Assembly: GCA_002633005.1 (NCBI GenBank)
Contig: NMRA01000315.1
Coordinates: 2,111-66,110, forward strand
Source of the DNA: Phoronis australis
Lineage: Eukaryota; Phoronida; Phoronidae
Direction: 5' to 3'
DNA: 64,000 nt
A program made the translations under genes and the position numbers. How positions within the stretch are numbered: the first letter of the stretch is position 1; the number at the start of each line of letters is the position of its first letter. Under the pieces are notes generated by a model, which did no database searches, was not told the DNA's origin, and was given only the letters and a program-made list of their open reading frames with translations. Positions 22,601 through 35,747 of the stretch are shown in pieces.

Positions 22601-22923
22601 TGGCCTGACATAGAGAGGAGGACGACAAAAACAGACTAAAGAACAATAAAAATGGCCAACAGATGTCATGGCACCGCAATACGTCGAATCTGACCGAAAA
22701 TGGAAAGGCATTGTCGTCAGGAGACGACGATAACATGAATAAGCGAAGTGCTGCTATTGGGGATGTACATACCTGTATTGGCACCGGTGATAACGACCAC
22801 TTTATCAGTAAGATCTTTTTCACTTGTGCACTGATGTTTGTTAATGTTCGCGTAAATGACGAAGAGTAGGATGCCGACACAACAAACAGATAGGACTGTG
22901 ATCATTATTGAAATGAAAACCAT
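19644..22923 (-). CDS. Retinol dehydrogenase 11/12-like short-chain dehydrogenase
   Basis: Six coding exons on the minus strand: 22773-22923, 22010-22249, 21329-21418, 20762-20950, 20028-20137 and 19644-19814. All junctions are GT-AG and phases fit throughout. The protein is 316 aa, close to human RDH11/RDH12 (about 316-318 aa). Residues 1-23 are a membrane anchor. The NAD(P)-binding motif TGANTGIG follows at about residue 47, split across exons 1 and 2. NNAG comes next, then NYLGHFL in exon 3, the active-site NVSS and Tyr-x3-Lys as YRDTK in exon 4, LHPGIVKTE in exon 5 and EGAQTTIHCAV in exon 6. Family members reduce retinal or other aldehydes/ketones with NADPH at the ER or mitochondrial membrane; the substrate here is unknown. 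DNCC near the C terminus is odd compared with DNYF in copy A. Exons 3-6 are duplicated as a pseudogene at 8694-10616. Confidence 0.93.
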
Positions 22924-23330
22924 TTCGTTAAGCTGGATTCTGCAAGTGCAAGAAAAGATTGTGGAGTAATTTTGAGAATTACGCGAAAAGACAATAACTG
23001 TGCAAGGTCTCGTTCTCGATCGCCTTCCGGGCGTTCTCGATCGCGGGTTGGCCGGGGTGTGTCTGCTCAGTTGTTAAATCACGGTGCTGTCCTTCGTAAG
23101 TGGTTGACAAAACGATACACAGGAGTTTCTGAATGTAAACAAGGATGACAACATTATGGGAAACAAACAAGAACACAGTGACATAAAAACTGAATTACAA
23201 GCCGGAGAGACAAGACATTAGAAGTCCTTGCGCGCGCGACACATGAGCACGCACCGAAGAAGTCACGTGATGCGAACATGGCAGCGGTCACACTAAACCA
23301 AATAACCTAATATGATAAAAAGCGTCAAAT

Positions 23331-23783
23331 ATGACCATAATGTTTTTGGAACAACTTTTGTTGTCACCGCACTTACTTAAACAGTGCTTCAGTCACGCAC
23401 AGCACGACGTGCAGATATACGTGAAAGACGCTCAAAAACATGTGGGCCCATTCGTGAGAGTCATTTTTGCCGAATATTTACACTTTATTTCAAGATTCCG
23501 TAAAAGTTATCGCATGAAGGCAAAAATAGCGGAAATTTTTTATCATTTAATTTTTCGGAATATATTTGGGAAAAAAGTCAAGTGCGCGCTTAGGCATTTC
23601 AAACATTTGCACTATACACATGTACATTCAGGTAGTCACTTTCGTCGACACCTCTTTGCATTTGACAGTCCTTGCCTCCGGAATGCATTGACGCATACAG
23701 ACTGTGCACGGACTTATCTCAGTTCAAATTTGAAATTTAAGGATACGAAACCCGGTTTTGGCCTATTAACAAAAATTCCATGA
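23331..23783 (+). other. Orphan open frame, 150 codons, doubtful
   Basis: An uninterrupted plus-strand frame of 150 codons, with no signal peptide, no recognisable domain, and a basic, aromatic-rich composition with no low-complexity explanation. No convincing splice sites or repeat homology were noticed around it. It is the longest open frame outside the recognised genes, but length alone does not make it a gene in AT-rich DNA. Function unknown. Confidence 0.15.
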
Positions 23784-24155
23784 ACAAAATAATGCTCTAT
23801 AACCCTCGACAACCTTAAAAATTGGAGGAAATTTTGAAAACTCCTTTCGAAGTCTTCTTACCGCGCTAGCGTGATTTGCGGTTTTAGCGAATTAAACGGC
23901 AACTTTGGGCAAAGACCACCCACCAAGACCCATCCAATCTGCGACTGCGGCGAGTATACGTTTTTAGTTGATTCATGCCTTTACCTTTCAAGATTGACGC
24001 CAATGATACATTAGCAGGTAACAGAACGAGGATTGGTTGAAATTGTTAAAAAGGGTTTAGAATCCCTTTAACACAAGACACTACTTACGTATACTTACAA
24101 GTTTAGGTAAGATGACTCTCAGTGTTTAGTCTTGTTTGTTTTCTGAAGTCGACTG

Positions 24156-24313
24156 CAGAGGCGGATTCAGGATTTTGAGTTGAAAGGGGCATGGTAGATT
24201 ATTAGCCAGGATTTTGCCCGTCAGACATTTGCACCCCCGAACTGCCAAATGGAATCTGAGAGAATTTTAGGGGGGCCACTGGCCCCTAGGCCCCACCTCT
24301 GAATCCGTCACTG
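24156..24313. mobile_element. hAT-like MITE (CAG-ended)
   Basis: It starts CAGAGGCGGATTCAGGATTTTGAG, here cut to CAGAGGCGGATTCAGG, and ends GAATCCGTCACTG, the inverse of CAGTGACGGATTC. GACTG occurs directly on both sides and may be part of the target duplication. The middle matches the other family members (TTTGCACCCCCGAACTGCC). Confidence 0.75.
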
Positions 24314-24319
24314 GACTGA

Positions 24320-24395
24320 TGGTCTGGACTAGAACGTCTGCACTGTTAGCAGAAAGTCCCATAGGTTCGAGTCCAACTGAGACAGGTATCACGTG
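24320..24395 (+). repeat. tRNA-derived SINE-like fragment
   Basis: GGTCTGGACTAGAACGTC is followed by TCTGC-ACTGTTA-GCAGA, a perfect 5-bp anticodon-type stem with a 7-base loop, and then GGTTCGAGTCC, a B box. The base at position 33 would be C and the T stem pairs poorly, so this is not a functional tRNA. A related fragment lies in the foldback elements at 2301-2469 and 16142-16308. Confidence 0.45.
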
Positions 24396-27300
24396 ATATG
24401 ACCAACATAAGGCGTGTAGTTCACAATTCTTACTTATACCGTGCCATACTAACGCGATGCTTTCAACTGCACTGTTATACTTTATACGCTGTTTCTGTAC
24501 ATATGGACTGAGGTCTATGTGTAGGAATATATTAAACTACTCAGTACAAGTATGTGTAGGCTGCATTCTGTTTTCTATTCTTAAAAAACGAACACATTTC
24601 AAGCTGTTTTGTATTTGGTAGAAAATTCCTCGAAATTTGATGTACATCTTATAGATATTAGTCCCAGACGAAAAAATCAACATTGGCATTAGTACTGAGA
24701 TTAGAACTTTTTCCTACAGTCATAAGACAAAAAGCAACAGACTATTGGCCGTAGCAACTTCTGTTCACACACGTAGTTACGCCGTGTCAAGTTCCTCCGT
24801 GTCAGCTGATCCGTGGAAACGGCACTTAAGTGTATCTACGTTCCAACATTAGCTCAGTGCTGGGTTTAAACTCTGATCACAAGACAATGCTTCATTTTAC
24901 GTCTTAGCTATGGGCGGAGCTAGAGGCGTAACGTGTCTATAAATTCCTATTTATGGACACGCTTCTGGTAAAAATCTTGTGGAACACAGTTTGGGCTGCA
25001 TTTTTACAAATCAAAACCTTACCTTAGTTGCAGTGCACAATCAGCAAGAGTAAGTTTTAAAAGACAGTGCGACTGTGCTTTTCTCATGGCTACTGGCGAA
25101 TCCGATCGATTCACAAAGTTTATTCGCAGTATTTACCGGGGATTTTGTATTTTCTACAATAACATTGAGCTAAGGGCGTAACGGCCGGTTACCTTCAAAC
25201 ACTAAATCCACGCCCAGGTAAAGCATACAGGTCGCCGGCTAGTCATGACTCACGGACGGAGGTCAGTCCTACGCCGGTTCGTGGTCGTTCTAACAACTGA
25301 ATGACAAATTATGTGACATGATTTGTTGCAATTCAAAACAATTGTTGAATGCCTTTGCTACAAACATTTTAGTTCATTTTTCGATTGGGAACAACTCGCA
25401 ACGTTTTGCAAAATAATTGTAAGGTTACTTGTCCAAAGACTTGATACGCTATCTGCATATTTAATAAACGGATACGACATCAAGACCAAATTTCCTTTTT
25501 TCATGGGTTTAACAAGAACACTCAAGAAAATTTAATCCGCTCTTTTATCAGCGAGTTACATTCTTTGCCACAAACATCGTATGCGCGCCATTGGATCACG
25601 CCGACAGCCGACTGGATGACCGAACGCTACACAACATTTTATGGTCGACCGGACAATAGGTCGGAAAAGTATTCGACCAATTTGCAACAGAATTTGTTTG
25701 TTGTCGTGTTGTATCCGTTCACGGCTGCTGATAAGAACTCCGACCTAGCTATATCTGGCTTGGTCGCAGCGTCCTCATTTGAGTGAAATCATCAAATGTT
25801 ACCCACTGTAGTTCAATGAGCCCCTGCAACTAAGTTAGCGTGCAGCCACGGAAACAAAACGAGAACCGCATTGACTGGCCGTACAGTATAGACCTTATTT
25901 ATGTATGGCATTGAGTCGAGAGGCAAAATTCAATCGCTGTAGGTTTTTTCGATAGTTTGTGACGGTCACGTGAACAGAAGAGAGGAGGATACGTTTCGTA
26001 CAACAGCGAAAGTAGAACTTTACCTTTTTCTCAAAAAACGCGGCTGATAAATCGCCGGTCAAGAAAGAACCAACACGTCGAAACAACTATTCTAACTAGC
26101 GGAAGTGCAATGATTTATAAATTGTTCTCAATTACATGTACCTCTTGCTAAAAAAACGAATTTGATTGAAGTGGTCTGTTAGCAAAGTTTACCAACTAAA
26201 AAAGAATCTTCATTGCCATTGTAGAATGATAATCTGTGCAAATGAATAACTGAACAGAGTACAGATCCAGACATGTACAACTATTACACTGTAGCAAGAG
26301 TGTGTTGGTAAAGTATGTTTAACAGTCAAACTGAGTTTAAATTTTGCTGAAAGCTAAGGGTCTACACGTACGTCATACCTGTTCGCGCCTTTCTGCCTGC
26401 ACAGCTATTCACGTACCTTGTACAGCTGTCCCACTTGAGTTGTTAGTACAAGTTATCTTTCCGTCAATGATAAGTTAAATCACTAAGACCAAATTAACTC
26501 AAAGACCCCTCATAATCGCTCGATAAGAAATCTCGACCATAATTATCACTAGCCAAACAGTCGTTTTAGGTTCCGATGTTCTCCCGCACGCAAGCTTGCT
26601 TTGAAGTTGTATTGGCTCACTGATGATACATCGGGATGGTTGGCCTTCAGAAAGCCACAGATTTCAATGTTGTGGTTGGCTAAGTATGACGGGGAGCTCT
26701 GTTTACAGCAGCCCTTTATTATTATAAATGCTTTTGTTTTTGTTAATTAACGGTCTTCTTCTTCTCCCCTTTCTTTGTCTTGTAAGAACCGGACCGAGGT
26801 GCACTACCAGATAATAAGCGTATCTACAAGTTCTCCGGTATTTGTCACACTTTCCAGCAGGCATATGACATTCCTGTGGGTCACTATTTCACCAGTAATG
26901 GATACAGGCACTGCTTCTTTCCCCCAAAAATGTACACACGCCCGCACAAAGACACATGCTTAATAAGTATAGTCAAACTATGGCATGTATGTTAATGACT
27001 TCGTACCGGGTGACCGTTTTGACATAGGCCTACGCAAGGCAATCAATTTCAAACTCAGTAACCTGGAGTTTGTATTCAGAATTAGACCCTAATTAGCATA
27101 AATTAGAAATGTTTATATCTGACGAACCACTTGACAGTATCTGATACCCTGAGTAAATTTTTATGCTTACCATCGTTTCCGTTCTTTTGATATTTTCAAG
27201 GTCAGTCAAGGTCAAAGTTACGAGATGTACATGTACTGATTTCCCAATACTTCAATTGTTAACAGTTACAGCTAGTAAGACAAGTATGTTAGTGTTAGCT

Positions 27301-28003
27301 GAAATTGATATTATTCGTAGAAATAGCCATTTGAGATGCTTTTTCGGTCCTCATAGAGGGTAAGCAATTTTATCCTCAAGCCTGATTTGCTTGCGTACTA
27401 CGTTCTGATAAACCTACACTGTATGTTGTTTATACTCATTCATTAATGTTCGCTTGGGGTATTATTAAGTTCGTTGTGGCCACGCACTGAAAAAGTGCAC
27501 TTTCAAAGTACGGCTCCGATGTCTCTGATACACTTCCTTAAACTTCCATGGGTACCCGAGTTCATTCTACCGACGGGAAATAAATGTAAACAGCTCAAAC
27601 TCCACGGGAAGCGCCAAAATTCACAGAAACACCGGTTTCTTAGAGATTGGCAGAAGCCAAGTGTCATTGGCTGTATAGGGTAGGATGCATAGAGATTTTC
27701 GCGAATTTCAACCTCCATCAAAGTTCACGTGAGCATTATCAATTTCTTACAAATTAATTCATAATAGTAAAAAACTAATCTATGAATCAGCCTTAGTTTA
27801 CATACTATGTCATCTCATGGCAACACAACTGCCTGTTGTTAAGAGGTAATACTTTTGCAAGACAATTCCTAGCGCATATAAATGTACCTGAGAATTAACC
27901 GAGAGAGCACAAGACATGAGGTTTGAGGCTACCCTATAGAAATTTTCAGATTTGGAGATCTGGTTACTCAAGTGGTACCAGTGAGTTTATGAGTTTATCT
28001 TGC

Positions 28004-28161
28004 CAGGGCGGATCCAGGATTTAAAGAAAGGAGGACTCAAATCAAGGATTTTTAAAGGGAAGTCCAAGTCGATATTTTGGAAATTCTGGATTCGTTATCC
28101 CTAAAATCAAGGGAAAAGTGGGGGATCCGCACCCTTTTGACTCCGTCTGGATCCGCCTATG
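28004..28161. mobile_element. MITE ending in GGCGGATCCAG
   Basis: It starts CAGGGCGGATCCAGGATTT and ends GTCTGGATCCGCCTATG, so the terminal inverted repeat is about 15 bp. The interior differs from the other CAG-ended elements here, so it is a separate subfamily. No coding capacity. Confidence 0.7.
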
Positions 28162-31100
28162 CTTGCATTCCAAAAATCGCACTTTGAGCACTTTAATTCG
28201 TTTCAAATGTGCTCGTACACTCAACTATCAATTTGAGACATGAGTCCTATTATATGTTTGTTGGCATAACCATCACAGCAAAACTGGGTCCATGATAATA
28301 ACAAAATACTAGCCGCAACAGCAGCAGTAACGCGACAATAATACGAGTAATGCTTGACAGTTTTGATGTTGACGAAAACATGTTGACTAGGAATAAAGAC
28401 TGATAAAATTTTAAACTTCATAGGGATGGTCCACGAAATAGAAAACGCTGTCAAATTAACAAGTTTAAGGCGTGTGTGATATTAACAAAGGCTGGTGTCC
28501 AACACTTTTTAAAGTGAGCCGACAAAAATTGTCGATGAACATCATGACCTGGTGACTCACGCAAAATCTGTGGAAAAGCATGTCAGTTAACAAATACGAG
28601 CACGCAGAAAATTTTATCAATTTCTTTTGTATAATTGCATTCTTTCTCTGTTTCAATACCACCTGACAAATCACTTTCACGAAATTATTAATAGCATTTG
28701 AAGTTGGACAGAATTCGAAGTTATAAACTCATGATGCGACCGAGTCAGCAACTATCCATTTTGACCGCTCATTTGCTGTGACAACGCGATTTTATTTTCG
28801 TTTAAAAACATTTTGTGAAGTAATGCAGATTTAATTGTGTTTCATCGAAATCCCAGTTTCCGCCGTCCCGGATGACCGAGGCGAAGCCGAGCTTATGATC
28901 ACAAGTTATATAGGGAATTTTAATTCCTAAAAAACAAACACATTCAGCGAATGTAAAGTAAAAAATGTACATCAATCCGTGCTGCTTTTGTGCGACTCAA
29001 CAAAGTGTTTGTTCAACAGGTGCTTATTCATATACTATTTACAATTGACAATGGGTTTCACAGCGTAGTCCGCCAAGCTTGCGAGTCTCGGGAGTTGACC
29101 TGTGCATCAAGCGCGACCCAGTTCAAGTCCAATGAACTCGGAAGTTCAAATTTTTACTCGGATTGCAGCTCCAATATAAGGGTAATTATATTTCACAATG
29201 TCCATTCCACTTTAGCGAGAACTCAGCATCAAAAAATTGTCTATTTAGTATATTCTGCCGTCCGTGTGGCAACCAGATCAAGGCCCTAGTGTCTACTTGA
29301 AGCTCACAGTTGGTTGGGCTATACTTATTGCGGTGGTATGCTTCGCCAAAAGTGTAGTCGAGAAGTCCATCTACGTTTGGTAAACATGCCTTTGTAGTAC
29401 TATTGTTTTTAGAGTAGTTACCTTTGGCTTATGACCTTGTAAGAACCCATAGAATATCCCACCCGAGCCAGTGATACTTACTACAGCACACCACCAGATG
29501 TCGCTACAAACAAAACTCTTTTGTTTTGGAGACCGACTTGTAGTGTTGACTGTCGAATATTTTCGTAAAAAAGGTTTACGACCGAACCTGTCGTATTTGG
29601 GTATGTTTTTTAGTGATATGATGAGTTCTAGAGTGTGGCTTTGGTAGTTTTAACTACAGTTATTTGACCTGACCTCAATAACGAGATAAAACACTGGCAC
29701 TTTTTTCAGGCCGATCGGTAGACGGTGGTGCAAAGAGGCGAATTTGGCCACTTTGCTAAACCTGTTACCCCAGTGTTACCTGGCAGGGGCTGCACTTCTC
29801 GCAGAAAATGTTTATGTGTTTAATTTATAACACAGGAAAGTTCCTTAGTAACTCGAGTATAATTTCTCGAGATGGCTTGGTTTTGATTCTACTCAAAAAT
29901 GAACATTTAGCACGTGTTTTCAAGTTCGACTCGTGTGAGACTGATTTCGAGTAGAAATTCCCCGAGTCTTTAGACTTGAGTTTGACATTCCGTCATTAAT
30001 CACCGGGCCCTGAACTTGAATCGAGCAAATCACCAAGCGATGCATGTGCGTGTTGTAAACATACTATTTTGAAGTTGCCGTCAAACTTTTCTTTGTTGTA
30101 CAAAGTGGGAGAGTGATGCAGGAAAATTTTGCCCATTTTTTGCTAGTTTCAAGTGGCTGAGTCGCCTGAGTGTAAGGTAAGGAACCAGGTAGGAACGAGT
30201 CATTTCAGTGAATGTTGAAGTTGAAAAAATTTACAAAGGGTTAGACATGCTAAATTTTTCTCTTTTGTCGCAAGTAGAATGCAAGTAATCACACTGTTGT
30301 TGGCGAACTGAGGGAACGAGCTTCTCCTAACAGGGCCCTGGTTCACCTTCATGGGGGGATTTATTCTATGCTGAATAAATCATTGCCTGTGTGCATTATG
30401 TGTGATTTTTAACTACTTTTTGACTGGGAATAGTGGCAATACCCGGTTCCAAAATCAAAGGACCAGGAGCCCTGCTTATATTTCCACATTATTCACTACT
30501 AGTAGCTGTGTTTTGACGTTCAGTCATAATGTTAAATAGAGGGTTGCACTCACCAAAAGTGTATTTGAAAGCAAAACTTTGCATATGTAACAAAATATGT
30601 GTGTAGTGGAAACACATTTGCGGGTAAACTATTTTTTCCCTGCATCAGACGCTCTTTATGTAAACTTGAGTAGGCGAGCAGCTGCTTACGTTGACAATCT
30701 AAATCTCTTTAAAACAATTTGTAAGTGCAGGATTGGTGGACCAACTAGTCTCTCGGCAAAGTGTGATCTTTGGCGATTTCATTCAAATATATTTTGCCTT
30801 CTAAATTAAATGAAAGTTAAAACAACTGCACTTCAGCTGACGATCAAAATTATTGCATTGATTAGGTGGCATCACCATTGCTGTTTATGTGAACATCATG
30901 TCTTGGTTGTTGTCATGACGTCAGAACGCTTATTTTCCTCGTCAGTCTTCTTAGTTCTATATTCTATTGTGGAAAGTGCCACTCTTCGGAGCGCTTTCAA
31001 CCTATTTCTTTACTGTTGAATAATATTCGTTGTTTTGTTTTTGTTATGATTTAGTTTAGCATTCTTTTATTTTTTTTTCTGCCTGTGCACTGTGGGTGAC

Positions 31101-31357
31101 CAGTGTTTTGTACTATAAGTACTTCCCAGAATTAATTCAATATAACATAAGCAATTATAAATGGGGTTTCTTTCATGAAAAAATGATAAAATGAATTATC
31201 ACTTGTCCACCATATTTCATACTATTGATTTTACCTTTTTATCTTTGAGCAATTCATGACAGTTTTGATATGATGATCATTTTAATGAAACAGGTGTTTA
31301 TGTACCAGACATTGTATTTTAAAACTGATTTATCTGACATCTAATTTCAGGTTGAAA

Positions 31358-31588
31358 ATGCCACTAGAAAACAAGCCCACCTTTAAGGAAGTCCTTCCCA
31401 AGCAAGGAATCATATACCAAGAAGAGACACCGTCAACTGTGCTCTGTAAGCCCAAGTTGATGCCACTCAAGTCGGTAACTCTTGAAAAACTGGACAGGAT
31501 GCAAAAAGAGGCCCAAGAGACTGTCAAACAACAGGAGAAAGAGGCAGAGCAACAACAGGCTGCCATGGGAAATGAGTTGCAGTATTAG
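31358..31588 (+). CDS. BBIP1: BBSome-interacting protein 1 (BBIP1/BBIP10)
   Basis: One coding exon of 76 codons directly follows a TAATTTCAG acceptor (31342-31350), so the ATG at 31358 is the natural start and upstream exon(s) are non-coding. The protein matches the BBIP1 signature: FKEVLPKQG near residue 8, then VLCKPKLMPLKS, then LEKLDRMQKEAQETVKQQEKE as the C-terminal helix. Its length is close to vertebrate BBIP1. BBIP1 is the smallest subunit of the BBSome, the coat complex that moves membrane proteins in cilia, and is also linked to tubulin acetylation. A Gln/Glu-rich tail (EAEQQQAAM) ends the protein. The gene converges with NELFA, whose stop is 4.2 kb downstream on the other strand. 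Confidence 0.93.
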   Translation: MPLENKPTFKEVLPKQGIIYQEETPSTVLCKPKLMPLKSVTLEKLDRMQKEAQETVKQQEKEAEQQQAAMGNELQY

Positions 31589-34500
31589 GGGGAAACAACA
31601 GAGGGACAGTGCTCAGTCTTGTGGCAGTCAACTCAGCTGGATGAATTATTGTATTGTGTTGTGTTCATAATGACTGGGTGGTGGAACCACAAGAGTCTGC
31701 TAATGGGATGTTTTAAACATGCAAGTGGTGAAAATTGGCAGTTAACAAGAATTTCTTCAGTTGTATGGCCTAAACATTGAACTCGTGAAGTCAGCCGACT
31801 ACCTCTAACAGCCAAGTCTCATATTTTTCCATGTACCATCAAACATAGCCCTTATATCACCAGTGATTGGTATGAAGTGATGTCAATTTTGGAAGGATTG
31901 GTCAAACCTGTAAAAACAGGTGCCGTTTTGTCAATTTTTTACATAAACGCAGATGTTTGATTGATCTGGTTTGGGACATAAATCATTTCATGATGAAATG
32001 GTTTGAGATCTGTTGTTTGTGCTTGAGTATGCTGGTTGGCAATTTTTGCTTTAGGCAGTCAGTGAGAAGGGAAATAGATGTATTACCCAATGTCTTCAAC
32101 GTACTCTGCCACGAGCAGAGCAGATGAGTCCAGGCAAACCTGAAAGTCTTACTTTGAATGTGTGCAGACTTACATGTATGACTAAATCTTTATCCCAAAA
32201 GAGGTCACCGGTGTGCTTCTGATGGAGTGCAAGTAATGCTGACTTGACATTAACCTCTGGAACTGAATGAGTTAATGAGTTGTCCACTATGTGTTTGAAA
32301 GTACAACACTAGGGAATATTATGCGATTTCTGCTTTCAATGGATGTGGACCACGGTAGAGAAGATTTGTTCAAGATGCTGACGGTGCTGTTTAGTGAATT
32401 GGGGCATGGCAAAACTCAAGTTATTAATTGTCAGTACACTTTTATGACTTGGAATCTCATGTGTGTGGTTCCTGTTTCATGCCTTTGTTCAGCTGGCAGA
32501 CCGAGTAGACCGAGATAAATCAGCACCATTGTGATGAATATGTCTATTTGAGAGACTATCCTATGGCGACACCTATTGGGGGTCTCTTTAACTATAACAG
32601 CTATGCTCATGGAACACTACCTTAATGTTCATGGTACAAGGCTGGATTACATCATGCAACAATGAAACAACATTACTGCTCTATATCTGACAAATGCATT
32701 CTTGTAGTTTCATAGAACTGTTGCCACGCAGAAAGCCCTATATTGACAAGCAATGTTCAGTTCCTAATCTTCCAATAACAGAAAGGAACACTATTTACAG
32801 GCCTCATCTGGTGAATATCCAGTTTCTCATTAGTGAAGGTTTCTTCATGGAAATCTTATTATGTTGAAAACATTATCTTATATTTTTGTATGTTGCCATG
32901 AAAATCAGTAGTCCAATTTTATTTATATCTCTACACAAATGTGTACTAAACTTTCTTCTCTTAGGATGTGACTTATAGAAATGGCTAGTAGTGCAATGTC
33001 TCCGGTTTAACAGTGAAGATGAAAACTTCACTCTGTGAGTTCATCCTCAACCGAGATCCACTATTCTCCTCAGTAAGGTAGAGTTGTAAATTATTTGATC
33101 ACTCTCATTCATTCATTGATCTTTGAATCTGTCTTGTATTAATTTTTTATAATTAAATTTTGTTTGTAATTTGTCCTTTTCCCCACAGCAGAATTCAATC
33201 TAAATCACACGCAGGAAACCCATTGTTTTTGTTGTTATCCCTACTAGGATTAGAATCTTACGATATTTTGCAGTGTTGTAACACTGATAATCAAGACCCG
33301 CATCTGGTTTATTCTCTTCCTTTGTGTAAAAATGACAGAATTTGCTTTCAAACATGATCTGTCAGTTATTTTGCTATCAAACACTGTCAGTCATTGTATT
33401 TGCTCAATTAAAGTGAATGCAGATACTGGAAGCAGGCCTATCGCTGGGTCGTTTATGTTTCTTTGACTTTTAAGGGCCAGGGGAACACTATAATTTTAAC
33501 TACTTTTTCTGTTAAAATGTTGAGTACATCTCTATTACATAGATACTGCAAATTTCTAGTAAGTTAGTCGCTAAAAACATTGGGTTTCCACTTAATAGCT
33601 GTTTTTTTCAAAATTAAAGCATATTACAGATTAATTGAGGCACATTTTACTGCTCCGTTCTCCGGCTCGAAACATGGGTGTTTGGAGATAGTAACGCAAA
33701 AAAAGATCAAAATCAGTGAAAAACACTGATAGCAGTGAGTAATAACAATGGATCTTTATTTATGCAATGACAATAAACAGATGTTTGTTTACACTCAGTT
33801 ACAACGTGGCATGATCAACCATGAAAGTTGTGTTTTATTTGTATACAAATAGTTAAATGGTTACAGTCGAAATATCTTCTAGGTAATGGATACATACATG
33901 TAATACAAGGGTGCATTCGGTAGACTCAAGAGACATTACCCAGCATGCACTAGCACTGGGAAATCTTTACGAATGAAGCGGAGACCGTGAATTCTATCCC
34001 ATGTTTCAACATTCCAAATGCCCTGTCCAATCATTTCAGTGGCGGCCATTTTGCTAGATTACACTAGGAGAAAAGTGAGTTCTTGGGTTTACTTACGAAA
34101 CACTCTCCTTTCACTTCGGTGCATGATCTCACCTTTTCTCAAGTTTCTCGCATCTACACAACACTTCCCAGATGGTCTTAGTAACTCTTTCACTTTATAA
34201 CTGGGCAGCCACAATGGAGAATGAGAAAATTTCATTGAAGACAACACTCCTGCTTAGTCGTGGACCAAAGCTTGACCTGGGCAATAATGTGAACTAAAAT
34301 AAAATATTAAATATACGGTGTTGAAGTCTTAAAGGGACACTATTGGTGAAAAGTGATTCTCTGAGATCGGTCTCAGCTGGTAATCTAAGTTGCAACCTCG
34401 GCAGTCTCTGTGGATGAGCAGTAGGCTACATACTCCATGAAAATGATACAACTGCCTTAAATAACTTAGTGACAATAATAATGACGAATAATATATTACA

Positions 34501-35747
34501 TTCTCCCTTGTAAGCATAGACACCCTTATAAACGAGCCCAGCTGTTTAAAGACTTAGTAAAGTAAACATGTTGGCCTTTTCGAGTGTTCCCTCAGTTTTT
34601 GAGAAATACTGTGTACTTTGGGATCTAAATGTGGAAAAATTGAGGATTACATTAATCTTCTCACAGAATAGATGTATGACGATGTATTGAGTAATTGATG
34701 AAAACATGAATTACAATACTGCCATTAATGTTGGCCAATTACATAGCTTAGTTTTAGAACGACATGTACAATGGTTCTCCGAGGACGTTTTCAGTAACAA
34801 AGAAACACTGACTTGTATTTACTTTGTATTTTAACCCCCAAGAACAATTCAGCGATTACAACCTTACTCAGACCAATCACTACAATAACCTATGAATGTA
34901 AAGCTTGCCATCACCACCAGGTGGCGTATGTGACCAACAAGCCCTGAAAAAAGAGGCTCCAACAAGGACAGAAACCTGTTCAGTAGAAACTTTGGTTTGA
35001 TTGAATGGAGTGTTGAGTGACTTAACAATACATACTAATGCTGGTCACTACAAAGGTGACATGGATCTGCCGGTCTTAGTACACAGTACATCAGTGTATT
35101 CTGGTCCAAGATCTAGTCATTCGTGTGCAGCCAAGTGTTCACCGAAACCTGTTGTCCTTTATGATCACTAGGGCGTTTCTTCATTAAGCACAGAGCATCG
35201 CACACAGCATTGCGTCTTTGAATCCCTTAAAAGGCATTATGTAGACCCGACTCAGCACTGTCTTTAAGATCTTTACCACAACTAAATCAAAATGTTTTGT
35301 GAACTACACCATGTCATGCCAAGTTTGCATCAAGTTTAAGAATTCCCTTCAAAACCTGCACAATTGAAATGTCTCATAATGGCACTGTGGTAAGACGGCT
35401 CTGATGGCAGTCGCACAAAGTTGACCCCAATCAATTACACTTAGTTATATGTAGGCATTAAAAATAAAATCCGTATTCTAAATACCTAATCCAATATACT
35501 TCTAATACCCACGATCTGCCACACTTGATTTAACACCCACTATCTTGTCTTCTGAGTTACTTTTAAATTTGAATGCCTTGGATGTTCACCTCGATGGATG
35601 GAGTAGCTTCACAACTTTAGTAAAATAGTTGATGTTAACATCTCCAGGTATCCTTGGTAATCTGTATCCAAATTTTGTGAATTGAAACACTAGTGATGGT
35701 CAGTCCTACAGTGTGTGAATACACTTAGCGAATGACACCAGACTGTC
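31589..35747. other. Convergent 3' region between BBIP1 and NELFA
   Basis: No coding exon is recognised. The stretch should hold both 3' UTRs. On the minus strand AATAAA at 33755-33760 is a possible NELFA poly(A) signal, which would give a UTR of about 2 kb. On the plus strand ATTAAA near 33405 is a possible BBIP1 signal. Neither is proven. Confidence 0.4.

Larger units (their letters stand above)
23784..31330. other. Long stretch without a recognisable gene
   Basis: Apart from two MITEs (24156-24313, 28004-28161) and a tRNA-like fragment near 24320-24395, I see no coding exon I can support here. Open frames are short and carry no familiar motifs. The right end (about 29.8-31.3 kb) probably holds the promoter and non-coding first exon(s) of BBIP1. 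A donor-like GTAAG|GTAAGG near 30176 is one candidate but is not proven. Confidence 0.5.
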
